DNA from: Actinomycetales bacterium JB111
GTDB lineage: Bacteria > Actinomycetota > Actinomycetes > Actinomycetales > Actinomycetaceae
Direction of reading: 5' to 3'
Assembly: GCA_900163555.1 (NCBI GenBank)
Contig: FUHX01000076.1
Span: 1-59,740, forward strand
Length of the DNA: 59,740 bases
The notes beneath the pieces are model-generated. The model did not search any database, was not told where the DNA came from, and saw nothing but the letters and a program-made list of their open reading frames with translations. The translations under genes and the position numbers were made by a program. The stretch's first letter is position 1, and every line of letters begins with the position of its first letter. Of this stretch, positions 48,832 through 57,282 are shown one piece after another.

Positions 48832-50636
48832 ACGACAAGGAAGTGCGTAAGCTCAGGCTCCAGGAGACGATTCGTCCGTTCGGGGTCGGTGCGATAGTTG
48901 ATGTGCTTGGCGAATCGTTCATCGCGATGGACATTACCCGCTGGGAGCTCAAGAATGCCGAGTTGGTGCGAAGCAGGCCGCTCGAAGCTGCCCTAAGAGT
49001 CTCTACTTTCCGTCAACCGCCACTTGCTGACGAAAAATGGTCCAAGTTCCGAGATCTACCATTCGCGCGATTCCCGAGGTGGAGATTCTGTGAGAAATGC
49101 GGAGCGATGACGAAGGAGGTGGTGCGGAGGAACGGCAGGTCGCGTAACGAATGTCCGAAGTGCTCCGGCGGCATGGTCCCAATGAGGTTTGTGTCTGTAT
49201 GCACCGAGGGAGGTCACCTGGACGACATCCCATGGCAGCTCTGGGTCCACAGACACTCTCAAAGCGCGGAGCAGGCGGAGTGTGTGACCGACAAGCATCT
49301 GTACCTTGAGACGACACAAGGGGGTAGCGCCGGACTGGGCTCGATGGTGGTCCAGTGTCGCGCCTGTCGGGCACGGCGGACTCTCGGTGAACTGGCCCGT
49401 GAAAAGTCCTTGGAGGCTGACGGGCTGCGGTGCATGGGCACCCAGCCCTGGGAGCGACGCGAGAAGGACCGCAGGTCCGACTGCCGGTACCCGCTAGTTG
49501 CTGTCCAGCGGGGCTCTACTTCACTGCACATGCCTGAGACGGAGGTCGCGCTCGATATTCCGGAAACATCGTCGTCTCGTGACGATCTGAAGGATATTGT
49601 GCGTGCGCACAAGTACTTTGATATGGTTGTCAATCATGAAGGTCCGGTCAGAGATGTCGCATTGGTTGAAATTACCGGAGACATCGATGTCTCGCCAGAG
49701 TTCGTCGTAGCGCTGGCCGAAGAGGATTCGGGCGGCAAGCAGATATCGGTGCGAGCGAATCTCCTGTCGGGCGAGTGGGCGGCCTTCGAAAAGGTCTTGG
49801 ACGAGCATGAAAGGGCGCCCCGAACCCCGGATTTCGACGTTGTGCGGTCCTCTTTCGGACTGTCCGACGAGATGCGTCCGATTGGCGCTCTTGTGGATGG
49901 GGTTGGGCTTGTTCGAAGGGTTCGAGAGGTAATGGCTCTTACCGGATTCCGTCGCTACAAGCAAGAGGCGCCAACGAGAGTCGACCTCGGGAAGAACAGG
50001 ACCCTCGACTGGTATCCGGCAATCGAACGATTTGGCGAGGGGGTTTTCCTCAAGCTCAACGAGCGTCGCGTCGCGGAGTGGGAGCGGAACGGAGCTGTCC
50101 GTGAACGAGTCGCGATCATTGCTAAGAGGTCTCTGGATCAGTCGGATAGCAGACTGGTTCGCCCTGACCTCGCGCCTCGGGATATCATGCTCCACACGCT
50201 TGCGCATCTCCTGATGCGTCGTCTTGAGTTTCAGAGCGGATATTCCTCTGCCTCGCTTGCAGAGCGCGTATACTCGTTTGCCGACGATGCCGCACCGCAA
50301 GCTGGAATCCTTATTCGCGCGACCGCTGGTGACAAGATGGGAACTCTCGGGGGCCTGGTGCGGCTTGGCGAGCCGGACTTCTTCGAAGACATCCTGCTCG
50401 GTGCGGTCGAGGACGCAGACTTCTGCTCGAGCGACCCCGTATGCATGGAGGGAAGTGGCCAAGGGCTGGGCTCGTTGAACCTGGCTGCCTGCCATGGCTG
50501 CTGTCTCGTATCGGAGACCTCATGCGAGTTGAGAAACCTTTTCCTTGACCGTGTACTTCTCGTCGGGAACGGAGATGTACCAGGGTTTTTTGAGAATGTT
50601 CTCGAGGATGCTCGATCGGTGGGTCGAGTCGACTAG
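48828..50636 (+). CDS. DrmB-like DUF1998 protein (DISARM core)
   Basis: A 602-residue protein of the DrmB type. The N-terminal part is LQETIRPFGVGAIVDVLGESFIAMD at 11-35, followed by a zinc ribbon with C88-x2-C91 and C109-x2-C112, then VCTEGGHLDDIPW near 124-136 and a second Cys cluster (QCRACRA). The C-terminal DUF1998 domain, about 440-590, has HTLAHLLMRRLEFQSGY, then CSSDPVCMEGSGQGLGSLNLAACHGCCLVSETSC with many cysteines. The GTG start overlaps the DrmA stop (GTGA). An in-frame ATG at 48810 is possible. It acts with DrmA in DISARM. Its exact role is the subject of structural work elsewhere. Confidence 0.88.
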   Translation: MNDKEVRKLRLQETIRPFGVGAIVDVLGESFIAMDITRWELKNAELVRSRPLEAALRVSTFRQPPLADEKWSKFRDLPFARFPRWRFCEKCGAMTKEVVRRNGRSRNECPKCSGGMVPMRFVSVCTEGGHLDDIPWQLWVHRHSQSAEQAECVTDKHLYLETTQGGSAGLGSMVVQCRACRARRTLGELAREKSLEADGLRCMGTQPWERREKDRRSDCRYPLVAVQRGSTSLHMPETEVALDIPETSSSRDDLKDIVRAHKYFDMVVNHEGPVRDVALVEITGDIDVSPEFVVALAEEDSGGKQISVRANLLSGEWAAFEKVLDEHERAPRTPDFDVVRSSFGLSDEMRPIGALVDGVGLVRRVREVMALTGFRRYKQEAPTRVDLGKNRTLDWYPAIERFGEGVFLKLNERRVAEWERNGAVRERVAIIAKRSLDQSDSRLVRPDLAPRDIMLHTLAHLLMRRLEFQSGYSSASLAERVYSFADDAAPQAGILIRATAGDKMGTLGGLVRLGEPDFFEDILLGAVEDADFCSSDPVCMEGSGQGLGSLNLAACHGCCLVSETSCELRNLFLDRVLLVGNGDVPGFFENVLEDARSVGRVD

Positions 50637-50701
50637 CTGATCTTGTTCGGCATGTATGTGATCTGCAGCTCCTCGAGCTGTTGATGAGTTGCGCGGCTGC
50701 G

Positions 50702-50738
50702 TTGGTCGGTGTCGATTGACGATCGGTACGATGTCACC
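50702..50738 (+). promoter_or_regulatory. Putative promoter of the small winged-helix gene, leaderless
   Basis: A -35-like TTGGTC (50702-50707) and -10-like TACGAT (50727-50732, TAnnnT) are 19 bp apart. The -10 ends 6 bases before the ATG at 50739, predicting a leaderless mRNA and a unit separate from drmB. Read by eye only. Confidence 0.4.
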
Positions 50739-50999
50739 ATGGCATCTGGTTCTGTCCTACGTCCGTGGGTGGTCGACGCGCTTCAAGAGCTAGGCGGCGG
50801 TGGTTCTGTCGTCGAGGTGGCCCGGCTCATATGGCGTGATCATGAGGAAGACCTTCGGGGAATGGGAAATTTGTTCTATACGTGGCAGTACGACATGCGC
50901 TGGGCTGCTCAGAAGCTGCGAGACGATGGAACTCTGGTGAAGCTTCACGGGCAACGATCGGGTAGGTGGACCCTTGCCGATCACGCTGCAAGGAGTTGA
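50739..50999 (+). CDS. Small winged-helix-like protein at the end of the defence island
   Basis: An 86-residue protein. Helix-helix-wing rhythm is visible: LRPWVVDALQELGGGGSVVEVARLIWRDHEEDLRGMGNLFYTWQYDMRWAAQKLRDDGTL, then VKLHGQRSGRWTLADHA as a possible wing. This pattern resembles the N-terminal domain of Mrr-type restriction proteins, which binds DNA, but no nuclease part follows. The ATG at 50739 is preferred to GTG 50709 because a -10-like box fits a leaderless start there. It could regulate the defence operon or be a small accessory factor. Family assignment is tentative. Confidence 0.6.
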   Translation: MASGSVLRPWVVDALQELGGGGSVVEVARLIWRDHEEDLRGMGNLFYTWQYDMRWAAQKLRDDGTLVKLHGQRSGRWTLADHAARS

Positions 51000-51179
51000 C
51001 TGTGCCTTACGGGACCTGACTCGATGCATCGGTTCGCGCGGAGGAGCCTGTGTGTAGGGCCGCAAGACACATGCAACCTCATGTGGCGCCGGACTCAACC
51101 AACACCGGTCATTCACGGGATCGGCTGATCGCGCTCGGTCCCCCATCAGCGAAGTTCTGTGACTCGTTCGTGAGTCTCG
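51000..51179. other. Intergenic, right edge of the defence island
   Basis: No gene, tRNA or clear repeat was found in these 180 bases, so no attachment site can be named. GC-rich codon use resumes immediately to the right. Confidence 0.4.
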
Positions 51180-51857
51180 TCAGGCCTCCCTGGCCACGAA
51201 CCTCGCATCGACTTTCACCGCGATCTCGATGTCCTCGGGCACGAGCCGGAGCTCACCCCGACCTGCGTCACTGAACGCCGCGGCGCGGGCGAACATGACA
51301 CCATCGCCGCCCTCGGACTGCCGGTGCCCGCTGAGCATCCCGGCGTCCGCCACCTCCAGCGCCCGCACGTCCGCGTAGCCCAGTGCACCGGCAAACGCAG
51401 CCGCCTTCTCCCGCGCACTCTCCACGCCGCCCACCCGAGCCTCGTGCTCGAGTTCCGCCCGACGCTCCTCGGTGAGCGACCACTCCACGCGGTCGACAGC
51501 GAACCCGTGCAGTTCCGCCATGTCCCGCAGCCAGGTACTCAGCACACCGAAGTTGCTGAACTCCACCTCGAGATCGGCGCGCGCATGGTGGACGAACGGA
51601 AGCTGCTTGCCCTCGTCGTTCCACGGACGGGCCGCCCACGTGCGGACCTCCTGCCCGAACCACCTCGTGACGGGCCCGGCCTCGGGATCGTGCAGCGCGC
51701 CAACACTCGCTTGCACCTGCTCGACCGACTGCGCGACGGCGTCGAACACCTCGCCTGACTCGGGTCCCTCGACCGAGACGTACGCGTGTACGGTCCCGCG
51801 CTGGGCGGGGTGGCGCCGGAGGGATGAACCTCGGACGGTGATCTCGACGTCGCTCAT
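51180..51857 (-). CDS. SIMPL-domain (DUF541) protein
   Basis: A 225-residue protein made almost entirely of one SIMPL domain. It starts [31 protein letters not shown], contains [37 protein letters not shown] near residue 130-165 (the long family helix) and ends [12 protein letters not shown]. No signal peptide is seen, so it should be cytoplasmic, unlike several secreted members of the family. The function of this group is not established. It is transcribed alone and convergent with the small winged-helix gene. Confidence 0.82.
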   Translation of the reverse strand: MSDVEITVRGSSLRRHPAQRGTVHAYVSVEGPESGEVFDAVAQSVEQVQASVGALHDPEAGPVTRWFGQEVRTWAARPWNDEGKQLPFVHHARADLEVEFSNFGVLSTWLRDMAELHGFAVDRVEWSLTEERRAELEHEARVGGVESAREKAAAFAGALGYADVRALEVADAGMLSGHRQSEGGDGVMFARAAAFSDAGRGELRLVPEDIEIAVKVDARFVAREA

Positions 51858-52046
51858 GTCGCGGACTCTAGTCCGAGGTCACTCGCACGGGCGCCCAGCT
51901 ACCAGCCCCACCAGCACGACCCGTTCCACGCCTCCTCACCACATCGAGACCTCCGCTCGCCGTCCGCGCGGCAACCGTCAGGCCTACCCTGGATCCCACG
52001 CCCGACCTGCCGGCCGGGTCCGGACCGTCGCCGAGGAGGCCGACCC

Positions 52047-53294
52047 ATGGTCGAGAGACAGATGCCGCGCCCGAGCGAGATCTTCGAGCTGCTCCACTTC
52101 AAGCGCCCGAGCCTGGACCTGAAGAAGCGGCGGCTCGAGTCGGCGCTGACGATCGAGGACCTGCGGCGCATCGCCAAGCGCCGCACCCCGGCGGCGGCCT
52201 TCGACTACACCGATGGCGCGGCCGAGGGCGAGATCTCGCTGCGCCGCGCCCGCCAGGCCTTCAAGGACGTGGAGTTCCACCCCGCGATCCTTCGCGACGT
52301 CTCCACGGTCGACACCTCGACCACGATCTTCGGCGGCCCCAGCGCCCTGCCGTTCGGTATCGCACCGACCGGCTTCACGCGCCTCATGCAGACCGAGGGC
52401 GAGATCGCCGGCGCGGGCGCCGCCGGCGCGGCCGGCATCCCGTTCGCCCTGTCGACGCTCGGCACCACCTCGATCGAGGACGTCGCGGCCGCCAACCCGA
52501 AGAGCCGGAACTGGTTCCAGCTCTACGTCATGCGCAAGCGCGAGATCTCCTACGGGCTCGTCGAGCGCGCGGCCGCCGCCGGCTTCGACACGCTCCTGTT
52601 CACCGTCGACACACCCGTCGCTGGCGCGCGCCTGCGCGACTCCCGCAACGGCTTCTCCATCCCGCCGCAGCTCACCGCGCGCACCATCCTCGACGCCGTG
52701 CCCCGCCCCTGGTGGTGGGTCGACTTCCTCACCACCCCCAAGCTGGAGTTCGCCTCGCTGTCCTCGACCGGCGGCACCGTTGGCGAGCTCCTCGACTCCG
52801 CGATGGATCCCTCGATCAGCTTCGAGGACCTCGCCGTCATCCGCGAGATGTGGCCGGGGAAGCTCGTCGTCAAGGGCGTGCAGACCGTGGCCGACGCGCA
52901 GCACCTGACCGACCACGGCGTCGACGGGATCATCCTGTCCAACCATGGCGGACGACAGCTCGACCGCGCCCCGATCCCGTTCCACCTCCTGCCCGAGGTG
53001 GTCCGCGAGGTCGGCCACCACACCGACGTCGCCATCGACACCGGCATCATGCACGGCGCCGACGTCGTCGCCTCCCTCGCGATGGGCGCCCGCTTCACCC
53101 TCATCGGCCGGGCATACCTCTACGGGCTCATGGCCGGCGGCCGCGCCGGCGTCGACCGTGCCGTCGCCATCCTCGCCGACCAGGTCGTGCGCACGATGAA
53201 GCTCCTCCAGGTCGCCTCGGTCGACGAGCTCGAGCCCGCGCACGTCACCCAGCTGACCCGCCTGCGGCCGAGAGCCGACCGGGTCCAGGTGTAG
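52047..53294 (+). CDS. FMN-dependent alpha-hydroxy-acid dehydrogenase, L-lactate dehydrogenase-like
   Basis: A 415-residue TIM-barrel flavoenzyme oxidising L-2-hydroxy acids, most like LldD. Features: [31 protein letters not shown] near 35-65, the FMN-binding GIAPTGF near 110, WFQLYVM near 155, [13 protein letters not shown] near 275, the catalytic SNHGGRQLD with His and Arg near 300, and [29 protein letters not shown] near 335. GAGGAGG lies upstream of the ATG. L-lactate or a related hydroxy acid is the probable substrate. Mycofactocin-linked members look similar, but no such cluster is here. Convergent with the hydrolase that follows, with a strong hairpin between. Confidence 0.9.
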   Translation: MVERQMPRPSEIFELLHFKRPSLDLKKRRLESALTIEDLRRIAKRRTPAAAFDYTDGAAEGEISLRRARQAFKDVEFHPAILRDVSTVDTSTTIFGGPSALPFGIAPTGFTRLMQTEGEIAGAGAAGAAGIPFALSTLGTTSIEDVAAANPKSRNWFQLYVMRKREISYGLVERAAAAGFDTLLFTVDTPVAGARLRDSRNGFSIPPQLTARTILDAVPRPWWWVDFLTTPKLEFASLSSTGGTVGELLDSAMDPSISFEDLAVIREMWPGKLVVKGVQTVADAQHLTDHGVDGIILSNHGGRQLDRAPIPFHLLPEVVREVGHHTDVAIDTGIMHGADVVASLAMGARFTLIGRAYLYGLMAGGRAGVDRAVAILADQVVRTMKLLQVASVDELEPAHVTQLTRLRPRADRVQV

Positions 53295-53406
53295 GGGCCC
53301 GCAGCCCCCACCCCCAACTTGTGGGACGCAATCAGCAGTTTCTGGGCCAGGAGCCTGCCGGTTGGGTCCCACCAGTCGGGCTGGGGCGGCGACGGCGAGC
53401 ACCCCA

Positions 53407-53451
53407 CGACGACGGCGCCGCCACCTGTCAAAGGTGGCGGCGCCGTCGTCG
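53407..53451. terminator. Bidirectional terminator, perfect 20-bp stem
   Basis: A perfect inverted repeat with 20-bp arms (53407-53426 and 53432-53451) and loop GTCAA lies between the convergent ends of the hydroxy-acid dehydrogenase and the MBL gene. The stem is very GC-rich, and the arms contain GGCGCCGCCACC and its complement. No long T-run follows, which is common for actinobacterial terminators. The inverted pair GTGGGAC/GTCCCAC at 53321-53372 lies beside it. Confidence 0.85.
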
Positions 53452-53464
53452 GGGGAGACCGGGC

Positions 53465-54103
53465 TCAGTGGCCGCGGGCGATCCACTCCTCCAGGTGCGG
53501 GGACTCGGCCCCGATCGAGGTGGTGTCGCCGTGGCCGGTCAGCACCTTCGTCTCCTCGGGCAGGGTGAGCAGCTTGTCCCTGATCGACTCGATGATCGTC
53601 GGGAAGTCGGAGTAGCTCCGCCCGGTGGCGCCGGGGCCGCCGTTGAACAGGGTGTCGCCGGTGAGCACGACGCCGAGGTCGGCCGAGTAGAAGCACGTCG
53701 AGCCGGGGGAGTGGCCCGGGGTGTGCAGCGCGCGCAGCGCGGCGCCCCCGGAGCCCACCGGGATCTCGGTGCCGTCGGCGAGCTCGTGGTCCGGCGCGGA
53801 CTCGGGGTAGACGACGTCCCACAGCATCCGGTCGGCCGGGTTGAGGTGCGTCGGCGCGCCCGTCGCCTCCTTCAGAGCGCCGGCGGCGTGCAGGTGGTCG
53901 TCGTGGCCGTGCGTGAGCAGGATGGCGGTGACCTTCCGGCCCGCGACCGCCTCGATGACGGGCGCCGCGTCGTGCGCGGCGTCCACGATGACGCAACTGG
54001 TGTCGTCGCCGATCACGTACACGTTGTTGTCGACGTCGAAGGTCTCCCCGTCCAGGCTGAAGGTGCCGGAGGTGACGACCGTGTCGATCCGCAGCGCGCT
54101 CAT
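53465..54103 (-). CDS. MBL-fold hydrolase, probable S-formylmycothiol hydrolase partner
   Basis: A 212-residue metallo-beta-lactamase-fold hydrolase with THGHDDHLH near 80, HTPGHSPGS near 140, [10 protein letters not shown] near 160 and a final [10 protein letters not shown]. Its ATG overlaps the stop of the S-(hydroxymethyl)mycothiol dehydrogenase gene, so the two are coupled. The dehydrogenase makes S-formylmycothiol and a hydrolase must release formate. Neighbouring MBL proteins next to MscR occur in other actinobacteria (for example Rv2260 beside Rv2259). The specific activity is inferred. It is a close paralogue of the protein at 24318. Confidence 0.87.
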   Translation of the reverse strand: MSALRIDTVVTSGTFSLDGETFDVDNNVYVIGDDTSCVIVDAAHDAAPVIEAVAGRKVTAILLTHGHDDHLHAAGALKEATGAPTHLNPADRMLWDVVYPESAPDHELADGTEIPVGSGGAALRALHTPGHSPGSTCFYSADLGVVLTGDTLFNGGPGATGRSYSDFPTIIESIRDKLLTLPEETKVLTGHGDTTSIGAESPHLEEWIARGH

Positions 54104-55218
54104 GCCTGCGCCCCCTTCGCGCCGGCCTCCGACCCGATCGTGACGACCGAGCGCAGGACCGAGCCCTCCTTCATCTTCTCGAACGCCGGCTCGACGTCGC
54201 CGATGCCGATGGTCTCGGTGACGAAGGCGTCGAGGTCGAAGCGGCCCTGCAGATAGAGGTCGACGAGCATCGGGAAGTCGCGCTCCGGCAGACAGTCGCC
54301 GTACCAGGCCGACTTCAGCGAACCGCCGCGGCCGAAGACCTCGTCCAGCGGCAGCGTGATCTCCGTGCCCGGCGCGGGCACGCCGACGAGCACGACGCGG
54401 CCGGCGAGGTCGCGCGCCTCGAACGCCTGCCGGTAGGTGGCGGCGACGCCCGCCGCGTCCACCACGAGGTCGGCGCCGAAACCGCCCGTGAGCTCGCGGA
54501 TGCGCGCGACCACGTCCTCGCTGCCGGCGTTCACGGTGTGCGTGGCGCCGAGGTTCTTCGCCCACTCCAGCTTCCGGTCCTCCAGGTCGACGGCGATGAT
54601 CGTCGTCGCGCCGGCGAGCTTCGCCGCGGCCACGGCGGCCGCGCCCACGCCTCCGCAGCCGATGACGGCGACCGACTCGCCGCGCTTGAGCGCGCCCGTG
54701 TTGAGCACGGCGCCGGCGCCGGCCATGACGCCGCAGCCCACGAGGCCGGCGGCCTCCGGACGCGCGGCCGGGTCGACCTTCGTGCACTGGCCCTCGGCCA
54801 CGAGCGTCTTCTCCGCGAACGCGCCGATGCCGAGCGCCGGGGTGAGCTCCGTGCCGTCCTCGAGGGTCATCTTGGTGGTGGCGTTGTGGGTGGCGAAGCA
54901 GTACCAGGGCTCGCCGCGGTTGCAGGCCCGGCAGTCGCCGCACACGGCGCGCCAGTTGAGAACCACGTAGTCGCCGACCTCGACGTGCGTGACGCCCTCG
55001 CCCACCTGCGACACCGTGCCCGCGGCCTCGTGGCCGAGCAGGAACGGGAAGTCGTCGCTCACGCCGCCCACCACGTAGTGGTGGTCGGTCTGGCAGACGC
55101 CGCACGCCGCGACGTCGACGACGACCTCGCCCGGACCCGGGTCCGGGACGATGATGTTGACGAGCTCGACGGGCGCGTCTTTCGTGCGCGAGACGACGGC
55201 CTGAACGGTGTGCGGCAT
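54100..55218 (-). CDS. mscR: S-(hydroxymethyl)mycothiol dehydrogenase
   Basis: A 372-residue zinc-dependent class III-type alcohol dehydrogenase that oxidises the mycothiol-formaldehyde adduct with NAD. The catalytic zinc site begins [14 protein letters not shown] near 40 and GHEAAG near 65. The structural zinc loop is [15 protein letters not shown] near 90-105, the Rossmann motif [13 protein letters not shown] near 190, and the characteristic end [27 protein letters not shown]. The ATG at 55218 has GGAGG upstream. It confers formaldehyde and nitrosothiol tolerance in actinobacteria. An inverted repeat CATGCTC...GAGCATG (55257-55282) upstream may be a regulator site. Confidence 0.93.
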   Translation of the reverse strand: MPHTVQAVVSRTKDAPVELVNIIVPDPGPGEVVVDVAACGVCQTDHHYVVGGVSDDFPFLLGHEAAGTVSQVGEGVTHVEVGDYVVLNWRAVCGDCRACNRGEPWYCFATHNATTKMTLEDGTELTPALGIGAFAEKTLVAEGQCTKVDPAARPEAAGLVGCGVMAGAGAVLNTGALKRGESVAVIGCGGVGAAAVAAAKLAGATTIIAVDLEDRKLEWAKNLGATHTVNAGSEDVVARIRELTGGFGADLVVDAAGVAATYRQAFEARDLAGRVVLVGVPAPGTEITLPLDEVFGRGGSLKSAWYGDCLPERDFPMLVDLYLQGRFDLDAFVTETIGIGDVEPAFEKMKEGSVLRSVVTIGSEAGAKGAQA

Positions 55219-55393
55219 GGGGAACCTCCGGCAGCAGCGACGACGGGTGTGGGGCTCATGCTCTCCGAGAGCCGTGAGCATGGCAACGTTCGGATTCAAT
55301 CATCGAAATGGGCCGGGCGGGGCCGGCCGTCCGCCTGCCCGAGTCAGTGGCGCGGGTCGCGCCGATGTGCTGCGACATGGTTGGTTGGTCACC

Positions 55394-55699
55394 GTGTCTC
55401 CGACGTCCCAGACCCTGACCACCCAGCAGGCGGCGGACCTTCTTGGGATCAGTCGCCCGACTATCATCAAGGTGCTCGATGAACGGAAGCTGGCCTACCA
55501 CCGGGTGGGGAAGCACCGGCGCCTGGCGCTGCCGGACGTGCTCGAGTATCGCGAGCGTAGGCGTAGTCAGCAGCACGCCGCCATCGACGCCCTCGGGGCG
55601 GACGTCGATGAGTCTGTGGACATCGGCGAACAGCTCGACGCGCTCAAGCGTGCGAGGAAGGCTGTGGCCGCGAAGCGCCGGACCGCGTCGGCGGGCTGA
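55394..55699 (+). CDS. Excisionase-type HTH DNA-binding protein (putative antitoxin or regulator)
   Basis: A 101-residue protein with a MerR/excisionase-like HTH_17 domain at its start: LTTQQAADLLGISRPTIIKVLDERKLAYHRVGKHRRLALPDVLEYRERRR, residues about 8-57, then a Lys/Arg/Ala-rich helical tail. Such small proteins are often antitoxins of PIN or other toxins in actinobacteria. The GTG at 55394 is chosen because family similarity starts there. An in-frame ATG at 55280 would add 38 unrelated residues. The PIN toxin at 56823 lies more than 1 kb away with another gene between, so pairing is uncertain. Confidence 0.7.
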   Translation: MSPTSQTLTTQQAADLLGISRPTIIKVLDERKLAYHRVGKHRRLALPDVLEYRERRRSQQHAAIDALGADVDESVDIGEQLDALKRARKAVAAKRRTASAG

Positions 55700-55965
55700 T
55701 CGCGCGATCCCGTACGCGGATTCCGGCCGTCTCGAGGAGACCTGCTCGCTCACCCCACATGTGGCCGACGATCACCTCACCGACGTGCGGCGCCCCGGTC
55801 GCGGCCATACCCGGTCAGTGCCTGTGCATAGTCGGGACGCGCGTCCCCGGGTTCTGACAAGATCTGGTGACGCGACGGTCCGCGGGCGCTGGAGGCGCCG
55901 GAAGCAACCAGACGTCGTGCGTGTTGACCGGACGTGGTGAACGGACGGCGGAAGGGGTGAGAGCA
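55700..55965. other. Intergenic region before the PIN toxin operon
   Basis: No supported gene. GAAGGGG lies 8 bases before the next ATG and acts as its Shine-Dalgarno element. No clear -10/-35 pair was found by eye. Confidence 0.4.
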
Positions 55966-56826
55966 ATGGTGCGGAACTTCGAGATCACGCTGCGGGAGAT
56001 GGCTGCGCCTTCCGGAGAGATTTCGCTGGCGGACCTGACGGCCGTCGCAGGTCGGCTCCAGGACCTGTCGACCCGCGTCAGCCGGTGGGTGGCGAACATC
56101 GACGGTTCGGGACGTTCACCCGCAGCGGTCGCCGACGTGGCTGCGCTGCGTTTCGCGGGTGTTCGGCCCGGGAGCACGATCCTCGAGATCCGGGGAGGTT
56201 CACCCGGGGCCCTTGACGTCGAGACCCCCTTCGATGTGGAGGTGTCCAGCCGGTTCTGGGTGATCCTCGAGGCACTCGGAACGGACACGCCGCCCGAGGA
56301 CACCCCGTCGAACGTCAGGGAGAGCGCCGGGCAGCTTCTCGACGCACTCGACCATGCGGCTCCGCTCGTCGCCGTGACGCGGGATGACGGCGCGCAGGTC
56401 GAGTTCCGGCCCGCCGAGCGAGATCGCGAGGTATGGCGCGCCGATGCGGGTGACGATGTCGAGGACCTCGTCACCGTCGTCGGGACGCTGGAGGCGGTCG
56501 ACCTCAGGACGGACCGGTTCCGCATCGTCGACGACGTGGGCAACCGCATCCGCCTCGACGAGGTGACGGACGCACCGGCAGCGGGTCGACTCGTGGGGCG
56601 ACGTGTGGCGGCTCGAGGAAGCGCGAAGCGCGAGCGCGGTGGCGGCCCAAGGGCAGTCAGCAGTGCTGTCGTGACGAGCGTCCCGCTGTCTGACTCGTTC
56701 TTCGAGCACCAGGACCCGTCCGGCTGGTCACCGCCGCTCGACGGGCCGGGGCCCGACCCCGATGGTGCGATCGAGCTGAATGACGACGAGTGGGCGGAGT
56801 TCCTGGCCGTCATTCACGGACGATGA
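55966..56826 (+). CDS. Unassigned 286-residue protein coupled to a PIN toxin
   Basis: I do not recognise a family. The N-terminal part contains LADLTAVAGRLQDLSTRVSRWVANIDGSGRSPAAVADVAALRFAGVRPGSTILEIRGG, with a helical rhythm at residues about 20-60 followed by beta-strand-like stretches. The middle has alternating VEDLVTVVGTLEAVDLRTDRFRIVDD, consistent with small beta-barrels. The C-terminal end is acidic and Asp/Pro-rich (PDPDGAIELNDDEWAEFLAVI). The stop overlaps the ATG of the PIN-domain protein, so the pair is made together. Position is that of an antitoxin, but it is far larger than usual VapB antitoxins. Confidence 0.65.
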   Translation: MVRNFEITLREMAAPSGEISLADLTAVAGRLQDLSTRVSRWVANIDGSGRSPAAVADVAALRFAGVRPGSTILEIRGGSPGALDVETPFDVEVSSRFWVILEALGTDTPPEDTPSNVRESAGQLLDALDHAAPLVAVTRDDGAQVEFRPAERDREVWRADAGDDVEDLVTVVGTLEAVDLRTDRFRIVDDVGNRIRLDEVTDAPAAGRLVGRRVAARGSAKRERGGGPRAVSSAVVTSVPLSDSFFEHQDPSGWSPPLDGPGPDPDGAIELNDDEWAEFLAVIHGR

Positions 56827-57266
56827 CAGAGGACGGTCTCGTCGTCGTCATCGACACGGATGTGTGGAGCGAGATCTACCTCCCCAGGCGCGCGAGGAAG
56901 AGTCAGCACGCCGATCGGTGGCGTCGTCTGCTCACCGGGCGAACCGTCGTGATCTCGACGCAGACACGGGCCGAGGTGATGTTCGGTTTTGCCGTCTCGG
57001 GCTGGGGACCCGACAGGAAGTCGTCCGCACGCGAGGCGCTGGATCGAACCGCTACGGCACCGGTGGATGAGCCGGTGGTCAAGGCATGGGCCGAGCTCGG
57101 GGCAGCGTGCAGGCATCAGGGTCATGCCCTGCACGCCAAGGAGCACACCGGGGACAGGTGGGTGGCATCTACAGCGATCGCCCTGGGTGCGCCGCTGCTC
57201 GGCGGGGACGCCATATACCGAGGAGCGCCCGGGCTCGTCCTGGCGGAACAGGCGGACGGTCCCTAG
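56823..57266 (+). CDS. PIN-domain ribonuclease toxin (VapC-like)
   Basis: A 147-residue PIN-domain protein. Acidic residues for metal binding are present: D11/D13 in VVVIDTDVWSE, the Glu in TRAEVMFG near 60, and D in HTGDRWVASTAIALGAPLLGGDAIY near 115-135. VapC-like toxins cleave RNA and are held by a cognate antitoxin. Its ATG overlaps the stop of the 286-residue upstream protein, which is therefore the likely antitoxin. It converges with the L-2-hydroxyglutarate oxidase gene 16 bases away. Confidence 0.85.
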   Translation: MTEDGLVVVIDTDVWSEIYLPRRARKSQHADRWRRLLTGRTVVISTQTRAEVMFGFAVSGWGPDRKSSAREALDRTATAPVDEPVVKAWAELGAACRHQGHALHAKEHTGDRWVASTAIALGAPLLGGDAIYRGAPGLVLAEQADGP

Positions 57267-57282
57267 CTGGCCGCCGAGGCGT

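Noticed and set aside
37599-50999. Classical type II restriction-modification locus
   Set aside because: No matching restriction endonuclease is present, while DrmA- and DrmB-like genes follow the methyltransferase, which points to DISARM instead.
55280-55393. Earlier ATG for the HTH protein
   Set aside because: The added N-terminal residues are unlike the family, which begins with the HTH. Kept only as an alternative.
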